Of a stretch of 64,000 nt of DNA, positions 27,115-37,300 are shown in pieces. Numbering within the stretch: position 1 is the first letter of the stretch; each line of letters opens with the position of its first letter. The notes under the pieces are model-generated. The model was not told the DNA's origin and searched no databases. It saw only the letters and a program-made list of their open reading frames with translations. The DNA is from G963663495 sp963663495 (GTDB lineage Bacteria > Bacteroidota > Rhodothermia > Rhodothermales > Bin80), in NCBI GenBank assembly GCA_963663495.1, contig OY760427.1, positions 5,394,001 to 5,458,000 on the forward strand, given 5' to 3'. The position numbers were made by a program, and so were the translations under genes.

Positions 27115-29883
27115 TTGGACACCAAACCAGTCGACCCGCGAAAATACATCATTGTCAGGGGTGCAAGACAGCACAACCTTAAGAATATTGACCTGGACAT
27201 CCCCAAAGGCGCCTTGATTGTTGTCACCGGGCCATCTGGCTCTGGCAAGTCAAGTCTAGCCTTCAGTACCATTTACGCTGAAGGGCATCGCCGCTACGTG
27301 GAAAGCCTAAGCTCCTATGCCCGCCAGTTTCTGGAACGCATGGATAAACCGGATGTCGACCGCCTGGCGGGACTCGCACCGGCGATTGCGATTGACCAGA
27401 AGACTGTTACCCGGAATCCGCGATCAACCGTTGCTACGCAGACAGAGCTCCACGCCTACATGCGTATGCTTTTTGCGCAGATCGGCCGAACAATCTCTCC
27501 TATCAGCGGCGAGGAGGTGGTTCAGGACACGCCCCCGTCTGTGGCAAGAACGTTAGAAGCAGTGTTTGAGGACGGCCAGCGTTATTGTGTCGCCTTTCCG
27601 GCTATACACGCCGATATCGGCGATTTGCGCGAGCGTGGATACACACGCAGTATTGACGCTGATACCGGACAGATCACCGAAATGGACGAGACTTTCAGGA
27701 CGGAGGGACCGTGCAGTGTAGTGGTTGACCGGCTGGTTCTGCGCAGGAACAATGACAGCGCGCGGACCCGCATGATTGATGCCATTGAGCTGGCGTTTCG
27801 AGAAGGTGAGGGGCTTTGCTGCGTTGTACGTGCGGAGGGGGGGATGCTCACGTTCAGCAGGCGCTTTGAGCGCGATGGGATGGAATTTGAAAAGCCCCAC
27901 CCGCGTATGTTTTCCTTTACCAGTCCGGTGGGTGCCTGCGGCGCCTGCCAAGGCAAGGGCACGCGGAAAGAGGCAGACCCGGCACGCATCATTCCTAATC
28001 ATGACGTGTCCCTCAAGAAGCACGCGGTGCAGTTATTCCATCACAAGGGGTTCCGTCATTACTATGAACACCTACTATATGAAGCATCGCGGATGGGAAT
28101 TGACACTGCCGCGCCCTTCAATAAGCTGACCGCACAGCAGACGAAGATGGTATGGGAGGGCAGGGGCAGGTACCCGGGCATCAACAGTGCCATTAAATCC
28201 TTGGAGTCGGCCCAATGGCCCGACCCTAAGGCAACAGTTCAATCGCGATATAGAGCAATACTGCCATGTTCCGTATGCCGAGGCTCACGGCTGCGCACTG
28301 ATGCCCTCTATGTACGGGTAGGCGGGCGAAACCTCGGCGAAGTCATGAACATGACGATTCGCGAGGCTGCTGCCTTCTTTGAAGAACTGGTATTGACGCC
28401 ATTCGAGCGGGACGCCGCGCGCACGCTCTTTAAGGAAATCCGGCGCCGGCTTCGTATCCTGCTGAACGTAGGCTTGGACTACTTGACACTCGGCCGTGCG
28501 TCCAACACGTTGTCTGGCGGGGAAAGCCAGCGGATGAATCTTGCGTCGGCGCTGGGCAGCTCCCTGGTCGGATCCCTTTATGTGCTGGATGAGCCGACGG
28601 TAGGGCTCCACTCCCGCGACACGCACAACCTTATTGATGTGCTTGAGCGGCTGCGTGCCATCGGTAATACTGTGATGGTGGTGGAGCACGACCCGGAGGT
28701 TATGCGCCGCGCCGATTATATCATTGACCTTGGCCCCGGGGCCGGCACTAACGGTGGGAACGTCGTTTTCCATGGCCCCTACCCTGACATACTGGATGAT
28801 GCCATGTCGTTGACAGGAGATTATCTTGCTGGCCGCAGGGAAGTCCCGATGCCTGTGCAGCGCCGCAAACCGCGCTGGGCAAATGCACTGGAACTGCGAG
28901 GGGCACGCCGCAACAACCTGAAAAACATTGATGTACGATTTCCTCTCGGGCTCCTTTGCTGCGTCACCGGCGTCAGCGGGTCAGGAAAATCCACGCTCGT
29001 TTTAGAGACCCTTTGCACCGCGCTTAAGCATCGCATTGATTTAGACTCTCCCGGCCCCGCTGATTCGGACATGGACGATCTCGTTGGCACACAACTTATC
29101 GCAGGCGTCGTGGTCATGGATCAAAACCCTATCGGAAGGTCACCGCGTTCCAATCCGGCCACATATACCAAGGTGTTCGACTATGTCCGCCAAATCCTGG
29201 CAAGTACAGATAAAGCTCAGCTGCGGGGGTGCGATCCGGGATATTTTTCCTTTAATGTGCAGGGTGGGCGATGCGAAAGCTGCGAGGGCGAAGGCGTGGT
29301 TAAGGTGGACATGCAATTCCTTGCCGATCTCTATCTGGAATGTGAGGATTGTAACGGGAAGCGGTATACAAAGGATGTGCTGGAAATCCGCTACAAAGGC
29401 AAAAACGTTGATGACATTCTGAACCTCACGGTGGACGAAGCCGCAGAGTTTTTCGCAGATAAGCGAGCGATCAAGTCACGCCTTGGTTCCCTGCAGGAAA
29501 TCGGATTAGGGTACCTAAAGCTGGGGCAGCCTGCTACGACGCTTTCCGGTGGGGAGGCACAGCGCATCAGGCTTGCTACAGAGTTGGGGCACAGGACTGC
29601 ACAAGGTATGCTTTACCTCTTTGACGAACCGACCACCGGACTGCATCCGGATGACATCAGGAAGCTGGTTCTCGCCCTTAACCGCCTCGTTGACGAAGGA
29701 CATTCCGTGGTGGTAGTGGAGCACAACATTGACGTGATAAAGTGCGCCGACTGGGTGCTAGACCTTGGACCGGGACCGGCCGCGGACGGCGGCCGCATCG
29801 TCGTAGAGGGTCCGCCTGAGACAATTGCACAGGATTCCAAGAGTCACACAGGACATTTTCTGTTGCCTGCGCTTTCCAAGTGA
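27115..29883 (+). CDS. uvrA: Excinuclease ABC subunit A
   Basis: About 922 residues from TTG 27115, which has AAAAGGG about 9 nt upstream and leaves only about 10 residues before KYIIVRGARQHNLKNI, as in the family. ATG 27052 is the alternative start (943 residues). Two ABC modules: Walker A GPSGSGKSS near residue 39 and GVSGSGKST near 619, with signatures LSGGESQRM and LSGGEAQRIR. Zinc-finger pairs are CGACQGKG with CSVCRGSR, and CESCEGEG with CEDCNGKR. It recognises bulky DNA lesions with UvrB. Divergent from batA with about 120 bp between starts. Confidence 0.95.
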   Translation: MDTKPVDPRKYIIVRGARQHNLKNIDLDIPKGALIVVTGPSGSGKSSLAFSTIYAEGHRRYVESLSSYARQFLERMDKPDVDRLAGLAPAIAIDQKTVTRNPRSTVATQTELHAYMRMLFAQIGRTISPISGEEVVQDTPPSVARTLEAVFEDGQRYCVAFPAIHADIGDLRERGYTRSIDADTGQITEMDETFRTEGPCSVVVDRLVLRRNNDSARTRMIDAIELAFREGEGLCCVVRAEGGMLTFSRRFERDGMEFEKPHPRMFSFTSPVGACGACQGKGTRKEADPARIIPNHDVSLKKHAVQLFHHKGFRHYYEHLLYEASRMGIDTAAPFNKLTAQQTKMVWEGRGRYPGINSAIKSLESAQWPDPKATVQSRYRAILPCSVCRGSRLRTDALYVRVGGRNLGEVMNMTIREAAAFFEELVLTPFERDAARTLFKEIRRRLRILLNVGLDYLTLGRASNTLSGGESQRMNLASALGSSLVGSLYVLDEPTVGLHSRDTHNLIDVLERLRAIGNTVMVVEHDPEVMRRADYIIDLGPGAGTNGGNVVFHGPYPDILDDAMSLTGDYLAGRREVPMPVQRRKPRWANALELRGARRNNLKNIDVRFPLGLLCCVTGVSGSGKSTLVLETLCTALKHRIDLDSPGPADSDMDDLVGTQLIAGVVVMDQNPIGRSPRSNPATYTKVFDYVRQILASTDKAQLRGCDPGYFSFNVQGGRCESCEGEGVVKVDMQFLADLYLECEDCNGKRYTKDVLEIRYKGKNVDDILNLTVDEAAEFFADKRAIKSRLGSLQEIGLGYLKLGQPATTLSGGEAQRIRLATELGHRTAQGMLYLFDEPTTGLHPDDIRKLVLALNRLVDEGHSVVVVEHNIDVIKCADWVLDLGPGPAADGGRIVVEGPPETIAQDSKSHTGHFLLPALSK

Positions 29884-29977
29884 TACTTTTTTGTCTTTCA
29901 TTGCGTCTACCGGCTCTGACAACTTATGCCGTTACCATTCTACTGGGCGGCCGGAGACCGGACCAGAGGTGCCCCTT

Positions 29978-31231
29978 ATGCGCAGCAGCATCACACGTAC
30001 GAATGGTGCAGCGGTGTACCCGCTTGGACTGGCAGGGAAGCGAATCGCCCTATACACGGGCGCCTACAATCATATCCACGACGGGGTCACGTTAACGCTC
30101 AACCGCCTGGTGGAGCACATGGAAGGCTTAGGAGCCAGGATGCTGGTGTTTTCTCCTACCAGCAGAAACCCTCCGCCGATTGCGCACTCGGGCACTTTGG
30201 TTTCTGTGCCTTCGATTCCGGTACCTTTTCGGAGCGACTACCGTTTTGCGTTGGGCCTGAACGGAGGGACAAAGGGCCAGCTTGCGCGCTTTGCCCCTGA
30301 CCTTGTACATATAGCCACCCCTGATTACACTGGACTGCAGACCTTGCGGTGGGCCATGGCCCACGGCTTGCCGGTCGTTTCTTCGTACCACACGCATTTT
30401 GGCGCCTACCTGAAATACTTTGACGGGTACCACCGCCTATATCGCCTAGGTGTATTTGAAAAGGCTGCCTGGCGTTACGCCCGCTGGTTCTACGGAAACT
30501 GCAGGCATGTGTATGTCCCGACCCCGGCGCTTGCAACCGAACTTCGCTCGCATGGGATTAGTGATGGTCTTCGCATGTGGTCCAGGGGCGTTGATACCAG
30601 CCGCTTCAACCCAGGTCACCGGAGTCTTGCATGGAGAAGTGCGCTCGGTTTGGGTCCGGAAGAGGTCGTGGTGACATTCGTGAGCCGCTTGGTTTGGGAG
30701 AAAGGTTTAGCCATATTTGCGGAGGTAATTGAGGAATTGCGACGGCGCGGAATTCCTCATCGCAGCCTGGTAGTCGGTGACGGGCCTGCGCGTGCGGAAA
30801 CAGAAGCGCGGTTGCCGGGAACCGTCTTTGCTGGCCCGCTGATGGGTAAAGATCTGACCATTGCCTATGCGTCATCAGATATATTCCTTTTCCCTAGTGA
30901 CACGGAGACCTTTGGTAACGTGACGCTAGAGGCAATGGCTTCCGGGCTCCCGGTAGTCTGTGCCAATGCGGCGGGCAGTAGCTCCCTGGTGCTGGACGGA
31001 CGCACCGGGTTCCTGGCAGCTCCCAAAGTTGCGCGTGATTTCACCGATAGTGTCGTACGCCTTGTTCGGGACCCTGCACTGCGGGATCGTATGGGCACAG
31101 CCGCGCGCCGCCATGCGTGCACATTCAGTTGGGACCGTGCCATGGCGAGTATGGCAGGGCACTACCGGGATGTGCTCAGGCCCGCCCGCAAGGTCCACCG
31201 CCGTGCGTTACCGGTAGCGGTTCCGGCCTAG
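29978..31231 (+). CDS. GT4-family glycosyltransferase (GDP-mannose/UDP-sugar type)
   Basis: 417 residues from ATG 29978, with AGAGG 7 nt upstream; the open frame continues 51 codons further upstream without signal or family match. GT-B fold: RIALYTGAYNHIHDGV at the start, VVSSYHTHFGAYLKYF, SRGVDTSRFNPGHRS, FVSRLVWEKGLAIFAEV, then the donor motif SDTETFGNVTLEAMASGLPV. These features place it with glycosyltransferases acting on lipid acceptors such as diacylglycerol or phosphatidylinositol (SQD2/MgtA type). The exact substrate is unknown. It starts 94 bp after uvrA and is followed after 5 bp by a second glycosyltransferase gene. Confidence 0.87.
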   Translation: MRSSITRTNGAAVYPLGLAGKRIALYTGAYNHIHDGVTLTLNRLVEHMEGLGARMLVFSPTSRNPPPIAHSGTLVSVPSIPVPFRSDYRFALGLNGGTKGQLARFAPDLVHIATPDYTGLQTLRWAMAHGLPVVSSYHTHFGAYLKYFDGYHRLYRLGVFEKAAWRYARWFYGNCRHVYVPTPALATELRSHGISDGLRMWSRGVDTSRFNPGHRSLAWRSALGLGPEEVVVTFVSRLVWEKGLAIFAEVIEELRRRGIPHRSLVVGDGPARAETEARLPGTVFAGPLMGKDLTIAYASSDIFLFPSDTETFGNVTLEAMASGLPVVCANAAGSSSLVLDGRTGFLAAPKVARDFTDSVVRLVRDPALRDRMGTAARRHACTFSWDRAMASMAGHYRDVLRPARKVHRRALPVAVPA

Positions 31232-31236
31232 GCGTT

Positions 31237-32325
31237 GTGCGCCTCCTCTTTGTGTCGCATTCGTTTCCACCCCGGCGGCGGCCATTGGCGAATATCGGTG
31301 GGATGCAGCGCGTCTCTGTCAGTCTGGCCGCTGCTCTGGAGGAAAGGCCAGACGTAACCGTTACGGTCCTTGCGCTACGCAGCTCCTGGCGATTTCTGCA
31401 TCTGCGCGCTGTGTACTGGCTGCCGCTCGCATTACTGCGGATAATGCTGCTTGCCTTGCGTGGGCAGGCGGATGTCGTGCTGTTTTCCTCCATGGTGACG
31501 GCTTCCCTAGCTGTTTTTCTCCGCCCTCTCCTCGCGAAGCATCAAGTTAAGATGGTCGCCATAGCGCACGGTAGGGATGTCACACTACCCGGCGTTTACC
31601 AGCGGTACTGGGTTCGCAGGATTTTGCGTGCACTAAATGCCGTACTGCCCGTAAGTACAGCCACGGCCGCCGAGTTACGGAGTCGCGGCATGGCCGAGGA
31701 GCGCATAAGCATCATCCCTAACGGAGTAACCCTGCAACGCTTCCCACAACCCTTTATTAGCAAGCGCGAGCCGCGCGGGACTTTTGTCTTGTGCAGCGTG
31801 GGCAGGCTTGTTCCGCGCAAGGGTTTTGCTTGGTTCGTGGAGTGTGTCATGCCACTCCTTCCTGCACACGTTCACTACCGTATTGTTGGCTCCGGGCCAG
31901 ACCATGGCACATTGGTAGCAGCGATTAACCGCTGCGGATTGGGTGACCGTGTACAGCTAATGGGGCGCTGCACGGACAGTGAAATCGCTGAGCTGTACCT
32001 TAACTCGGACCTGCTCATCATGCCGAACATTCCCATTGAAGGCGACATGGAAGGGTTCGGCGTCGTTATTCTTGAGGCAGGCGCGTGCGGGACGCCCGCC
32101 ATTGCTGCCGATATGGAGGGGATGCGAGACGTAATCACAGAGGGCCGTAACGGTCACCTGTGTACGACTGCGGATCCCGACGCATTCGCACGGTTAATCT
32201 TGCGGTACAGCTTGAACCCTGCGGCCCTTGAGCAATTGCGCACGAGCACCGCTGGGCATACAACCGAATCTTTTTCTTGGAGCCGTGTGGCTGAGACGTA
32301 TGTAGCCCTCCTACATAGTCTCTAG
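31237..32325 (+). CDS. GT4-family glycosyltransferase
   Basis: 362 residues from GTG 31237, 5 bp after the preceding stop; this start opens directly with the first beta strand VRLLFVSHSFPP. The Gly loop is NIGGMQRVSVSLAAAL. The C-terminal domain contains CSVGRLVPRKGFAWFVE, IVGSGPDH, VQLMGRCTDSEIAELY and the donor motif EGFGVVILEAGACGTPAI. Cell-surface glycan or glycolipid synthesis is likely, in a two-gene unit with the upstream glycosyltransferase. Its 3' end overlaps the convergent TPR gene by 4 bp. Confidence 0.87.
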   Translation: MRLLFVSHSFPPRRRPLANIGGMQRVSVSLAAALEERPDVTVTVLALRSSWRFLHLRAVYWLPLALLRIMLLALRGQADVVLFSSMVTASLAVFLRPLLAKHQVKMVAIAHGRDVTLPGVYQRYWVRRILRALNAVLPVSTATAAELRSRGMAEERISIIPNGVTLQRFPQPFISKREPRGTFVLCSVGRLVPRKGFAWFVECVMPLLPAHVHYRIVGSGPDHGTLVAAINRCGLGDRVQLMGRCTDSEIAELYLNSDLLIMPNIPIEGDMEGFGVVILEAGACGTPAIAADMEGMRDVITEGRNGHLCTTADPDAFARLILRYSLNPAALEQLRTSTAGHTTESFSWSRVAETYVALLHSL

Positions 32326-33527
32326 TAGCCCGCACATTCTTCCACACCCTCTGCCATCTCAACCTGGTTTGTCTGTACGTACGCTTGGTATAAAGCGGCG
32401 CAGATCCCCATCATGGATTCATCAGCTTCCGCAGCAGCAGCCAGCTCCCTGGCATTTTCCAGTGGTACAATGGCTTGTACAAACAGGCTCCGACGTTCCT
32501 CGGACAGCCGATCAACAGTACTTCTACCTTCCGCGATCTCCTCGTCTGTCAGGGATGCCGCTTCATCTCGCAACCGATCTTCAATCGCAACGGCCTCTTC
32601 ATTGACCGCGATGGCCTTATTAACGTAGGCGGCGCCTAAATTATAGAACGCGTCCGGATTCGAAGCATCCATGCTCACTAGCTCTGTCAAAACTTCAATA
32701 GCTTCATCGAACTTGTCCTCCTGCAGCAGCATGGAGCCGTAATTGTAGCGATAGGTAGTGTTTTCCGGGTTCTGTTCCACAGCCTCTTTATACTGCCCAA
32801 GGGCGCGGTCTACCTGACCGGACCTGTTATACGCGGTTAGGAGATTATTCTGGAGCATCGCAGAGCCCGAAAAATGCGTAACCGCATCCTCCAGTATATC
32901 AACGGCATCTTCCGCCATATCATTTGTCAGGTAAATCCTGCTCAAGTAATCGTATAACACAGAGTCAGGCTTACCATACGTGATAGCTTTTTTCAAGGGC
33001 TCTATGGCCTGCACATCATTTCCAGAGCTGATCAGGGCAAAAGCCATGTTGACATACGCACCGGCTGAATCAGGTATTACAATGGTGGCACCTCGAAAAA
33101 AATCAACTGCCGACGCAAAATGTGCTAGTCGCATTGAATCCTCTTGAGCAGCCTGTGCATAGTTAAAGGCTTCTATGCCCCGGTTGAAATTTTTCTGATA
33201 CACCAGTAGCAGGTCCAGCTCAATTTTTTCACTGAGTTTTGGGTCCAATTTTCCCGCAGAACTATAGCCATCCATCATTTCCTGCAGAGCTGCGAAATAC
33301 ATGTCTCCTTCTGACACAGCTGCGGAATCCCTGAATACCTTCCCCCTTACTTCATAAGCTTCAGCATCTTCCCCGTCTTTTTCTAAGGCATTCTTGATGT
33401 GTTGCAGCGCTTCCTCCCTTTCCCCTCTTTCGCGGGCTCTATCGGCCCGTCTTACCTGCCCTTGGACTTCGGGTGCGACACAGGCAAGTATTAGAGCCCA
33501 CGCCAATAGTGTTGTTGGTATTCTCAT
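32322..33527 (-). CDS. Exported TPR protein
   Basis: 401 residues. The N-terminus MRIPTTLLAWALILACVAPE can be read as a lipobox (LILAC, Cys16) or as an ordinary signal cleaved near VQG. TPR repeats run from about residue 30 to 290 (for example EEALQHIKNALEKDGEDAEAYEVRGKVF and GQVDRALGQYKEAVEQNPENTTYRYNYG). A helical C-terminal region follows. It lies 55 bp downstream of the MMPL gene and probably belongs to the same operon. An envelope scaffold role is likely; no enzymatic motif. Confidence 0.85.
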   Translation of the reverse strand: MRIPTTLLAWALILACVAPEVQGQVRRADRARERGEREEALQHIKNALEKDGEDAEAYEVRGKVFRDSAAVSEGDMYFAALQEMMDGYSSAGKLDPKLSEKIELDLLLVYQKNFNRGIEAFNYAQAAQEDSMRLAHFASAVDFFRGATIVIPDSAGAYVNMAFALISSGNDVQAIEPLKKAITYGKPDSVLYDYLSRIYLTNDMAEDAVDILEDAVTHFSGSAMLQNNLLTAYNRSGQVDRALGQYKEAVEQNPENTTYRYNYGSMLLQEDKFDEAIEVLTELVSMDASNPDAFYNLGAAYVNKAIAVNEEAVAIEDRLRDEAASLTDEEIAEGRSTVDRLSEERRSLFVQAIVPLENARELAAAAEADESMMGICAALYQAYVQTNQVEMAEGVEECAGY

Positions 33528-33582
33528 GGTGACATCGCGAGTGAGTGTGTATTGCCTACATAATCCAGATCAACTTTGCACG

Positions 33583-36147
33583 CTACACATCTGCCCCCGT
33601 GTCGTTCCCTAGTTCCGTACTCCCACGGTTGTTCCCCGGGCGTTCCCCGCGGTTCTCTATCCATTGGATCGCCGCTGCCAACGCTACCAAGGCGGCAAGC
33701 AGCGTGGTAGCAATACCAATGATTGCCAGTGCACCAATACTCTGGAGGCCGGGATGGATACTGAGTAGAAGCCCCGCAAATCCAATCATCGTCGTTAACG
33801 CACCCACAGTAACGTGTTCACCGGTAGAACGCAGCACCAGGAGGAGCGACCCCGGTCCTTCTTCGCGATAGCGGTGTACAATATGAGCGCCTGCATCGTT
33901 ACCGATGCCGATCACGGCGGGCAGCACCACCATGTTGTAAAAGTTAAGGCGCATTCCCAGCATGGCCATCAGCAGCAGCATCCAAATGATTCCTACCACC
34001 AGCGGTACGAGAGCGAGCATCGTCCATCGAAGACTGGCGAAGTTTATCCACATGAGGCATGCCACGATGAGGAAGGTAGCCAGCATCATATAGGGAGCCT
34101 CTCGGCGCATCAGTCGGAGCATTTCCGCTGCCACAATTGAAACAGATCCGGCGTGATAGACCCTGCCATCCGCCGTTTCGACGGTCCCGACATCCTCCGC
34201 GAAGGCCATTGATAAGCGACCGTCCGATAACCCCACTGCAGGGTATATCGTGACGATTCCTCCGAGCGTTCCATCCTTAGAGGAGAACTTCGTCCGGAGG
34301 TCGTCAGGCAAATCGTCCACTACCAGGGGTTCGGTCGTGCTCGCGGCCCTTCTAAGCCGGTTGAGATCCGCGTCGCCACGGCTGGCCAGCAGCGGATCAG
34401 TGAGCAAAGTGTCTCGAATTCGAGCGATTCGGGCCAACTTCTCGTCTTGTAGCCGGGCATTGAGAGGAAATCGCTCCTCCAGGCTCTCCACAGACAGAAT
34501 GGTGGTGCGAAACGAATCAGCATCCACCACATGCAGTGCAGTGTCCTGCTCCATCACATGTTGCAGGGCAGCCGCGACACCCGCTGTTTCGTTTGGATCC
34601 TCCAGCACGATATACGCAGGATTACGCCGCGGGCCCGCGTAGTAGGCTTGCGAAACCTTACTGTGCACCGAGTCCCATTCCTCGTAGGTTGGTTCCAGCT
34701 CGCCAAACCGGTACTCAAACTCTACCGCAGGCGATCGCGCCAGCCCGAAGACTACTAGGGCAGCGGTACCCATGAGGATCACCCCTGCATACCGGAAGGG
34801 GCCGGTATGTGCGGGCACGCCTGGATCCCTCGTATCTCCGGCTGTCAGGAGGCCGAACCGCTCCAAACTCACAATCAGCGCAGGCATTACAATCAGCATG
34901 GCCACGAGAGCCAACAGCACGCCGGTCCCTGCTAATACGCCGAACTCGCTAAAACCCTTGAAATCGGCGAAGACCAGTATAAACAGTGCTCCTGCTGTCG
35001 TTAATGCCCCTACCGCAATCGCTTGCCCACTGCCGAGAAAGGACCGAACCAAGGCATTCTCCACTTCATCATCCGCACACCTTTCCTCAACGTACCGGGC
35101 GTAAAAGTGGATCCCGTAATCAATACCCAGCCCGAACAGAACCAATCCCAGAGCCGACGTCATGATATTTAGCGTCCCAAACACTAGGCTAGCCAACGCG
35201 GCAGTCCAAATCAGGCTCATAATGAGCGGTAGCCCAATCAGGATGGCCGCAATCGGAGCACGCAGCACTTCTTCCCCTAATGCGCGCAGCGTCCGGTCGC
35301 GGCGCATGCCGACGCGTTTGGCGAAAAAGTAGCCGACAATCGCCAAGAGTACGCATAGCGCGCCAACACCCAGAGATCCGGTTACGTCGTCGGTTACCGC
35401 TCGTACCTCCACGCGCTGACGCCATAAACGCCCCGCTAGCGTTGTGGTCAGCTCCGGGTGAAAAAGGTCCGGGTTTAGGAACTCTATACGCTCTGAGAGA
35501 TCCGCGTACAGCCGTTCAATGTACCCGATATCAGATGCCGATCCCGCGGTGAAAAACCGCACCGCCAAAATGGTGCTATCTTCCGAAACATTGTACTCCG
35601 AGCCGACAATGTAGTCGTACGACTGTTGAATGGGGTCCAGATCGTTTTCCTCCGGCTCTTCATCATCCAGCGCGAAGTAGAATGGATTCGCTTCAAGGCG
35701 TGCCTGCACAATCTGATCCTCGAGATAGGCCTCCAAGTCGTCCAATTCGCTGTATGTGGCGAGGTACAGCGCGTTGGCTTCCAGAAACTCCGTGTCCCTT
35801 CTGAGGTCCACGCGCGCGAAGTACAACTCCGTTGTCTCCGGGTCTCGTAAGGCCATTACCTCAGGAACAAGCGCCTCCGCGAAGCGAACATTGGCTTCAA
35901 ATGAAGGGCTCTCAATTGCAACATCAACGGAGGTCTCCCCTCCACCTACTGCCGCGCGTACACGCTCCAAGGCTTGGACACTTGGATTATCCTGTGGCAA
36001 CAGGTTGGCAAACTCAGGATCGACCTTTAGATCGCGCGCCTGGTTCGCAGCGAGAGCGGAAATACCTAGGGCGAGCAGCAGCACCAGGTAGGGGTAGCGG
36101 GCAGTCCAGCGAACAACGGGTACCAGTGTTCCGAATACGCGAGTCAT
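33583..36147 (-). CDS. MMPL/RND-superfamily transporter (HpnN-like)
   Basis: 854 residues with the duplicated MMPL layout: TM1 (YLVLLLALGISALAA), a large periplasmic domain, five helices including a sterol-sensing-like segment (GLDYGIHFYARYVEE in the first half, GIGNDAGAHIVHRYREEG in the second), a second periplasmic domain and the closing helices. The paired GxD(Y/A)G motifs are the proton-relay sites of this family. HpnN-type members move hopanoids or other lipids to the outer membrane. The first four bases overlap the DUF3047 stop (ATGA). The 5' 72 bp are duplicated at 46654-46725. Confidence 0.88.
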   Translation of the reverse strand: MTRVFGTLVPVVRWTARYPYLVLLLALGISALAANQARDLKVDPEFANLLPQDNPSVQALERVRAAVGGGETSVDVAIESPSFEANVRFAEALVPEVMALRDPETTELYFARVDLRRDTEFLEANALYLATYSELDDLEAYLEDQIVQARLEANPFYFALDDEEPEENDLDPIQQSYDYIVGSEYNVSEDSTILAVRFFTAGSASDIGYIERLYADLSERIEFLNPDLFHPELTTTLAGRLWRQRVEVRAVTDDVTGSLGVGALCVLLAIVGYFFAKRVGMRRDRTLRALGEEVLRAPIAAILIGLPLIMSLIWTAALASLVFGTLNIMTSALGLVLFGLGIDYGIHFYARYVEERCADDEVENALVRSFLGSGQAIAVGALTTAGALFILVFADFKGFSEFGVLAGTGVLLALVAMLIVMPALIVSLERFGLLTAGDTRDPGVPAHTGPFRYAGVILMGTAALVVFGLARSPAVEFEYRFGELEPTYEEWDSVHSKVSQAYYAGPRRNPAYIVLEDPNETAGVAAALQHVMEQDTALHVVDADSFRTTILSVESLEERFPLNARLQDEKLARIARIRDTLLTDPLLASRGDADLNRLRRAASTTEPLVVDDLPDDLRTKFSSKDGTLGGIVTIYPAVGLSDGRLSMAFAEDVGTVETADGRVYHAGSVSIVAAEMLRLMRREAPYMMLATFLIVACLMWINFASLRWTMLALVPLVVGIIWMLLLMAMLGMRLNFYNMVVLPAVIGIGNDAGAHIVHRYREEGPGSLLLVLRSTGEHVTVGALTTMIGFAGLLLSIHPGLQSIGALAIIGIATTLLAALVALAAAIQWIENRGERPGNNRGSTELGNDTGADV

Positions 36148-36845
36148 TGGTCGGGCTGGATCACAATGTCGTCAAAATACACTTCAGCCACCCCATGGGT
36201 TGTATCGCTATCAGACCACAACATAATAAGAACTGGTTCGGGTGTGCTGCGCAGGTGGAACAGACGGGTCAGGTCCTCTGCAACATTCCGCTCCACATTG
36301 ATCCAACGATCTGTTCCGGCTAAAGCCGTGGAAACTACCAAAACGCGGAGCGGTCCGTACCGCACGGTGGTTTCCAACGGCAGCGCGCTGCTATAGGTAT
36401 ACTTGACGCTGCACGGCCGGCCCAGCCAGTCCCCGCAGTTGAACAGGACATAAAGGGCCGCTCCCGTGTCATTACGTCTCCGCGTGCGTTCGCTTGCTCC
36501 GTGCGGCAACTGCACCGCACGCCACCTCCACTGTAACACAGGATGTGTCCCCAAGTCCCACTGAAAACCATCCCCGTTACGCCTCGCAATCTGCACCGTC
36601 TCATCGTTGGTATAGGCCCGCAGGTACGTTTCACCACCAGACTTTACGATCTCAAAGTAGTCATTATCCCGTTCCGGCTTCCGCTGCAGGGGCTCCAGCT
36701 CACGGTTCCGGCTATTGGGCGTGCTCCAGCTGTGCGGTGCCTCTCCGGCTCGGTACTCCTCAAAATTGTCAATTACTACCTCCTCCTGTGCGGCGGCGCT
36801 AATCGTCCACACGCCAATAAGCAGTAAGGTCCACGCAGATCGCAT
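36144..36845 (-). CDS. DUF3047 secreted protein, copy 1
   Basis: 233 residues with a signal peptide (MRSAWTLLLIGVWTISAAAQ). The body has the DUF3047 pattern: a predicted jelly-roll/galactose-binding-like fold with DNFEEYRAGEAPHSW, VLQWRWRAVQLPHGA, GAALYVLF and a C-terminal VAEVYFDDIVIQ strand. The family is periplasmic and of unknown function. Overlap with the MMPL start (ATGA) suggests a joint role in lipid or envelope transport. It is nearly identical to the copy at 46722. Confidence 0.82.
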   Translation of the reverse strand: MRSAWTLLLIGVWTISAAAQEEVVIDNFEEYRAGEAPHSWSTPNSRNRELEPLQRKPERDNDYFEIVKSGGETYLRAYTNDETVQIARRNGDGFQWDLGTHPVLQWRWRAVQLPHGASERTRRRNDTGAALYVLFNCGDWLGRPCSVKYTYSSALPLETTVRYGPLRVLVVSTALAGTDRWINVERNVAEDLTRLFHLRSTPEPVLIMLWSDSDTTHGVAEVYFDDIVIQPDQ

Positions 36846-36892
36846 AGGATAGTTGCATTTGCCTCAGGTTGACGCAAAAGATATGGATCTGG

Positions 36893-37226
36893 TCACGGTT
36901 CCTGAGAAGACCGCTTGCGCTTACCTTGCAGCGTCAGTGTAGAAAACAGGACCATATTGAGCAAACGGTTAACTGCGGCGATGGCACCAAAGAGAGCAAA
37001 CACTTGTGCCTCAGGAACATCTACTGCACCCGAGAGACGGACGGCAACGCCAAGAAGCACGAGGTCTGTATTGGGAAGAAACGGTATTCGTGTGATGATA
37101 ATGGATGCGGCGGCATAGGTGAACCAGGTTTCGACCGGAACTTCCGGAAGTGCGATGGACCACATGAGAATTTCCAGTGCCTGCCGGATCGTCATACGCA
37201 CCACATGTATAGCATAAATTCCTGCC
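36893..37226 (-). pseudogene. Truncated C-terminal copy of membrane protein
   Basis: Encodes the last 111 residues of the 300-residue membrane protein at 47471-48373, starting within GIYAIHVVRMTIRQALEILM. The match ends exactly at the repeat boundary. Upstream sequence in the same frame (MYELGNRNQAKEEDR...) is unrelated, so an ORF of 135 codons exists but is an accidental fusion. Confidence 0.85.
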
Positions 37227-37300
37227 TGCGGCCCCTTCCACATCGCCATGAACAGCCGGTCCTCCTCCTTGGCCTGATTCCGGTTCCCTAGCTCGTACAA

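Larger units (their letters stand above)
36076..37226. repeat. Long direct repeat, left copy (1151 bp)
   Basis: Near-identical to 46654-47804 in the same orientation; I see about three substitutions, including one giving Asp rather than Gly at the penultimate DUF3047 residue. It covers the first 24 codons of the MMPL gene, the whole DUF3047 gene and the last 111 codons of the membrane-protein gene. The MMPL gene is complete on this side. Confidence 0.95.
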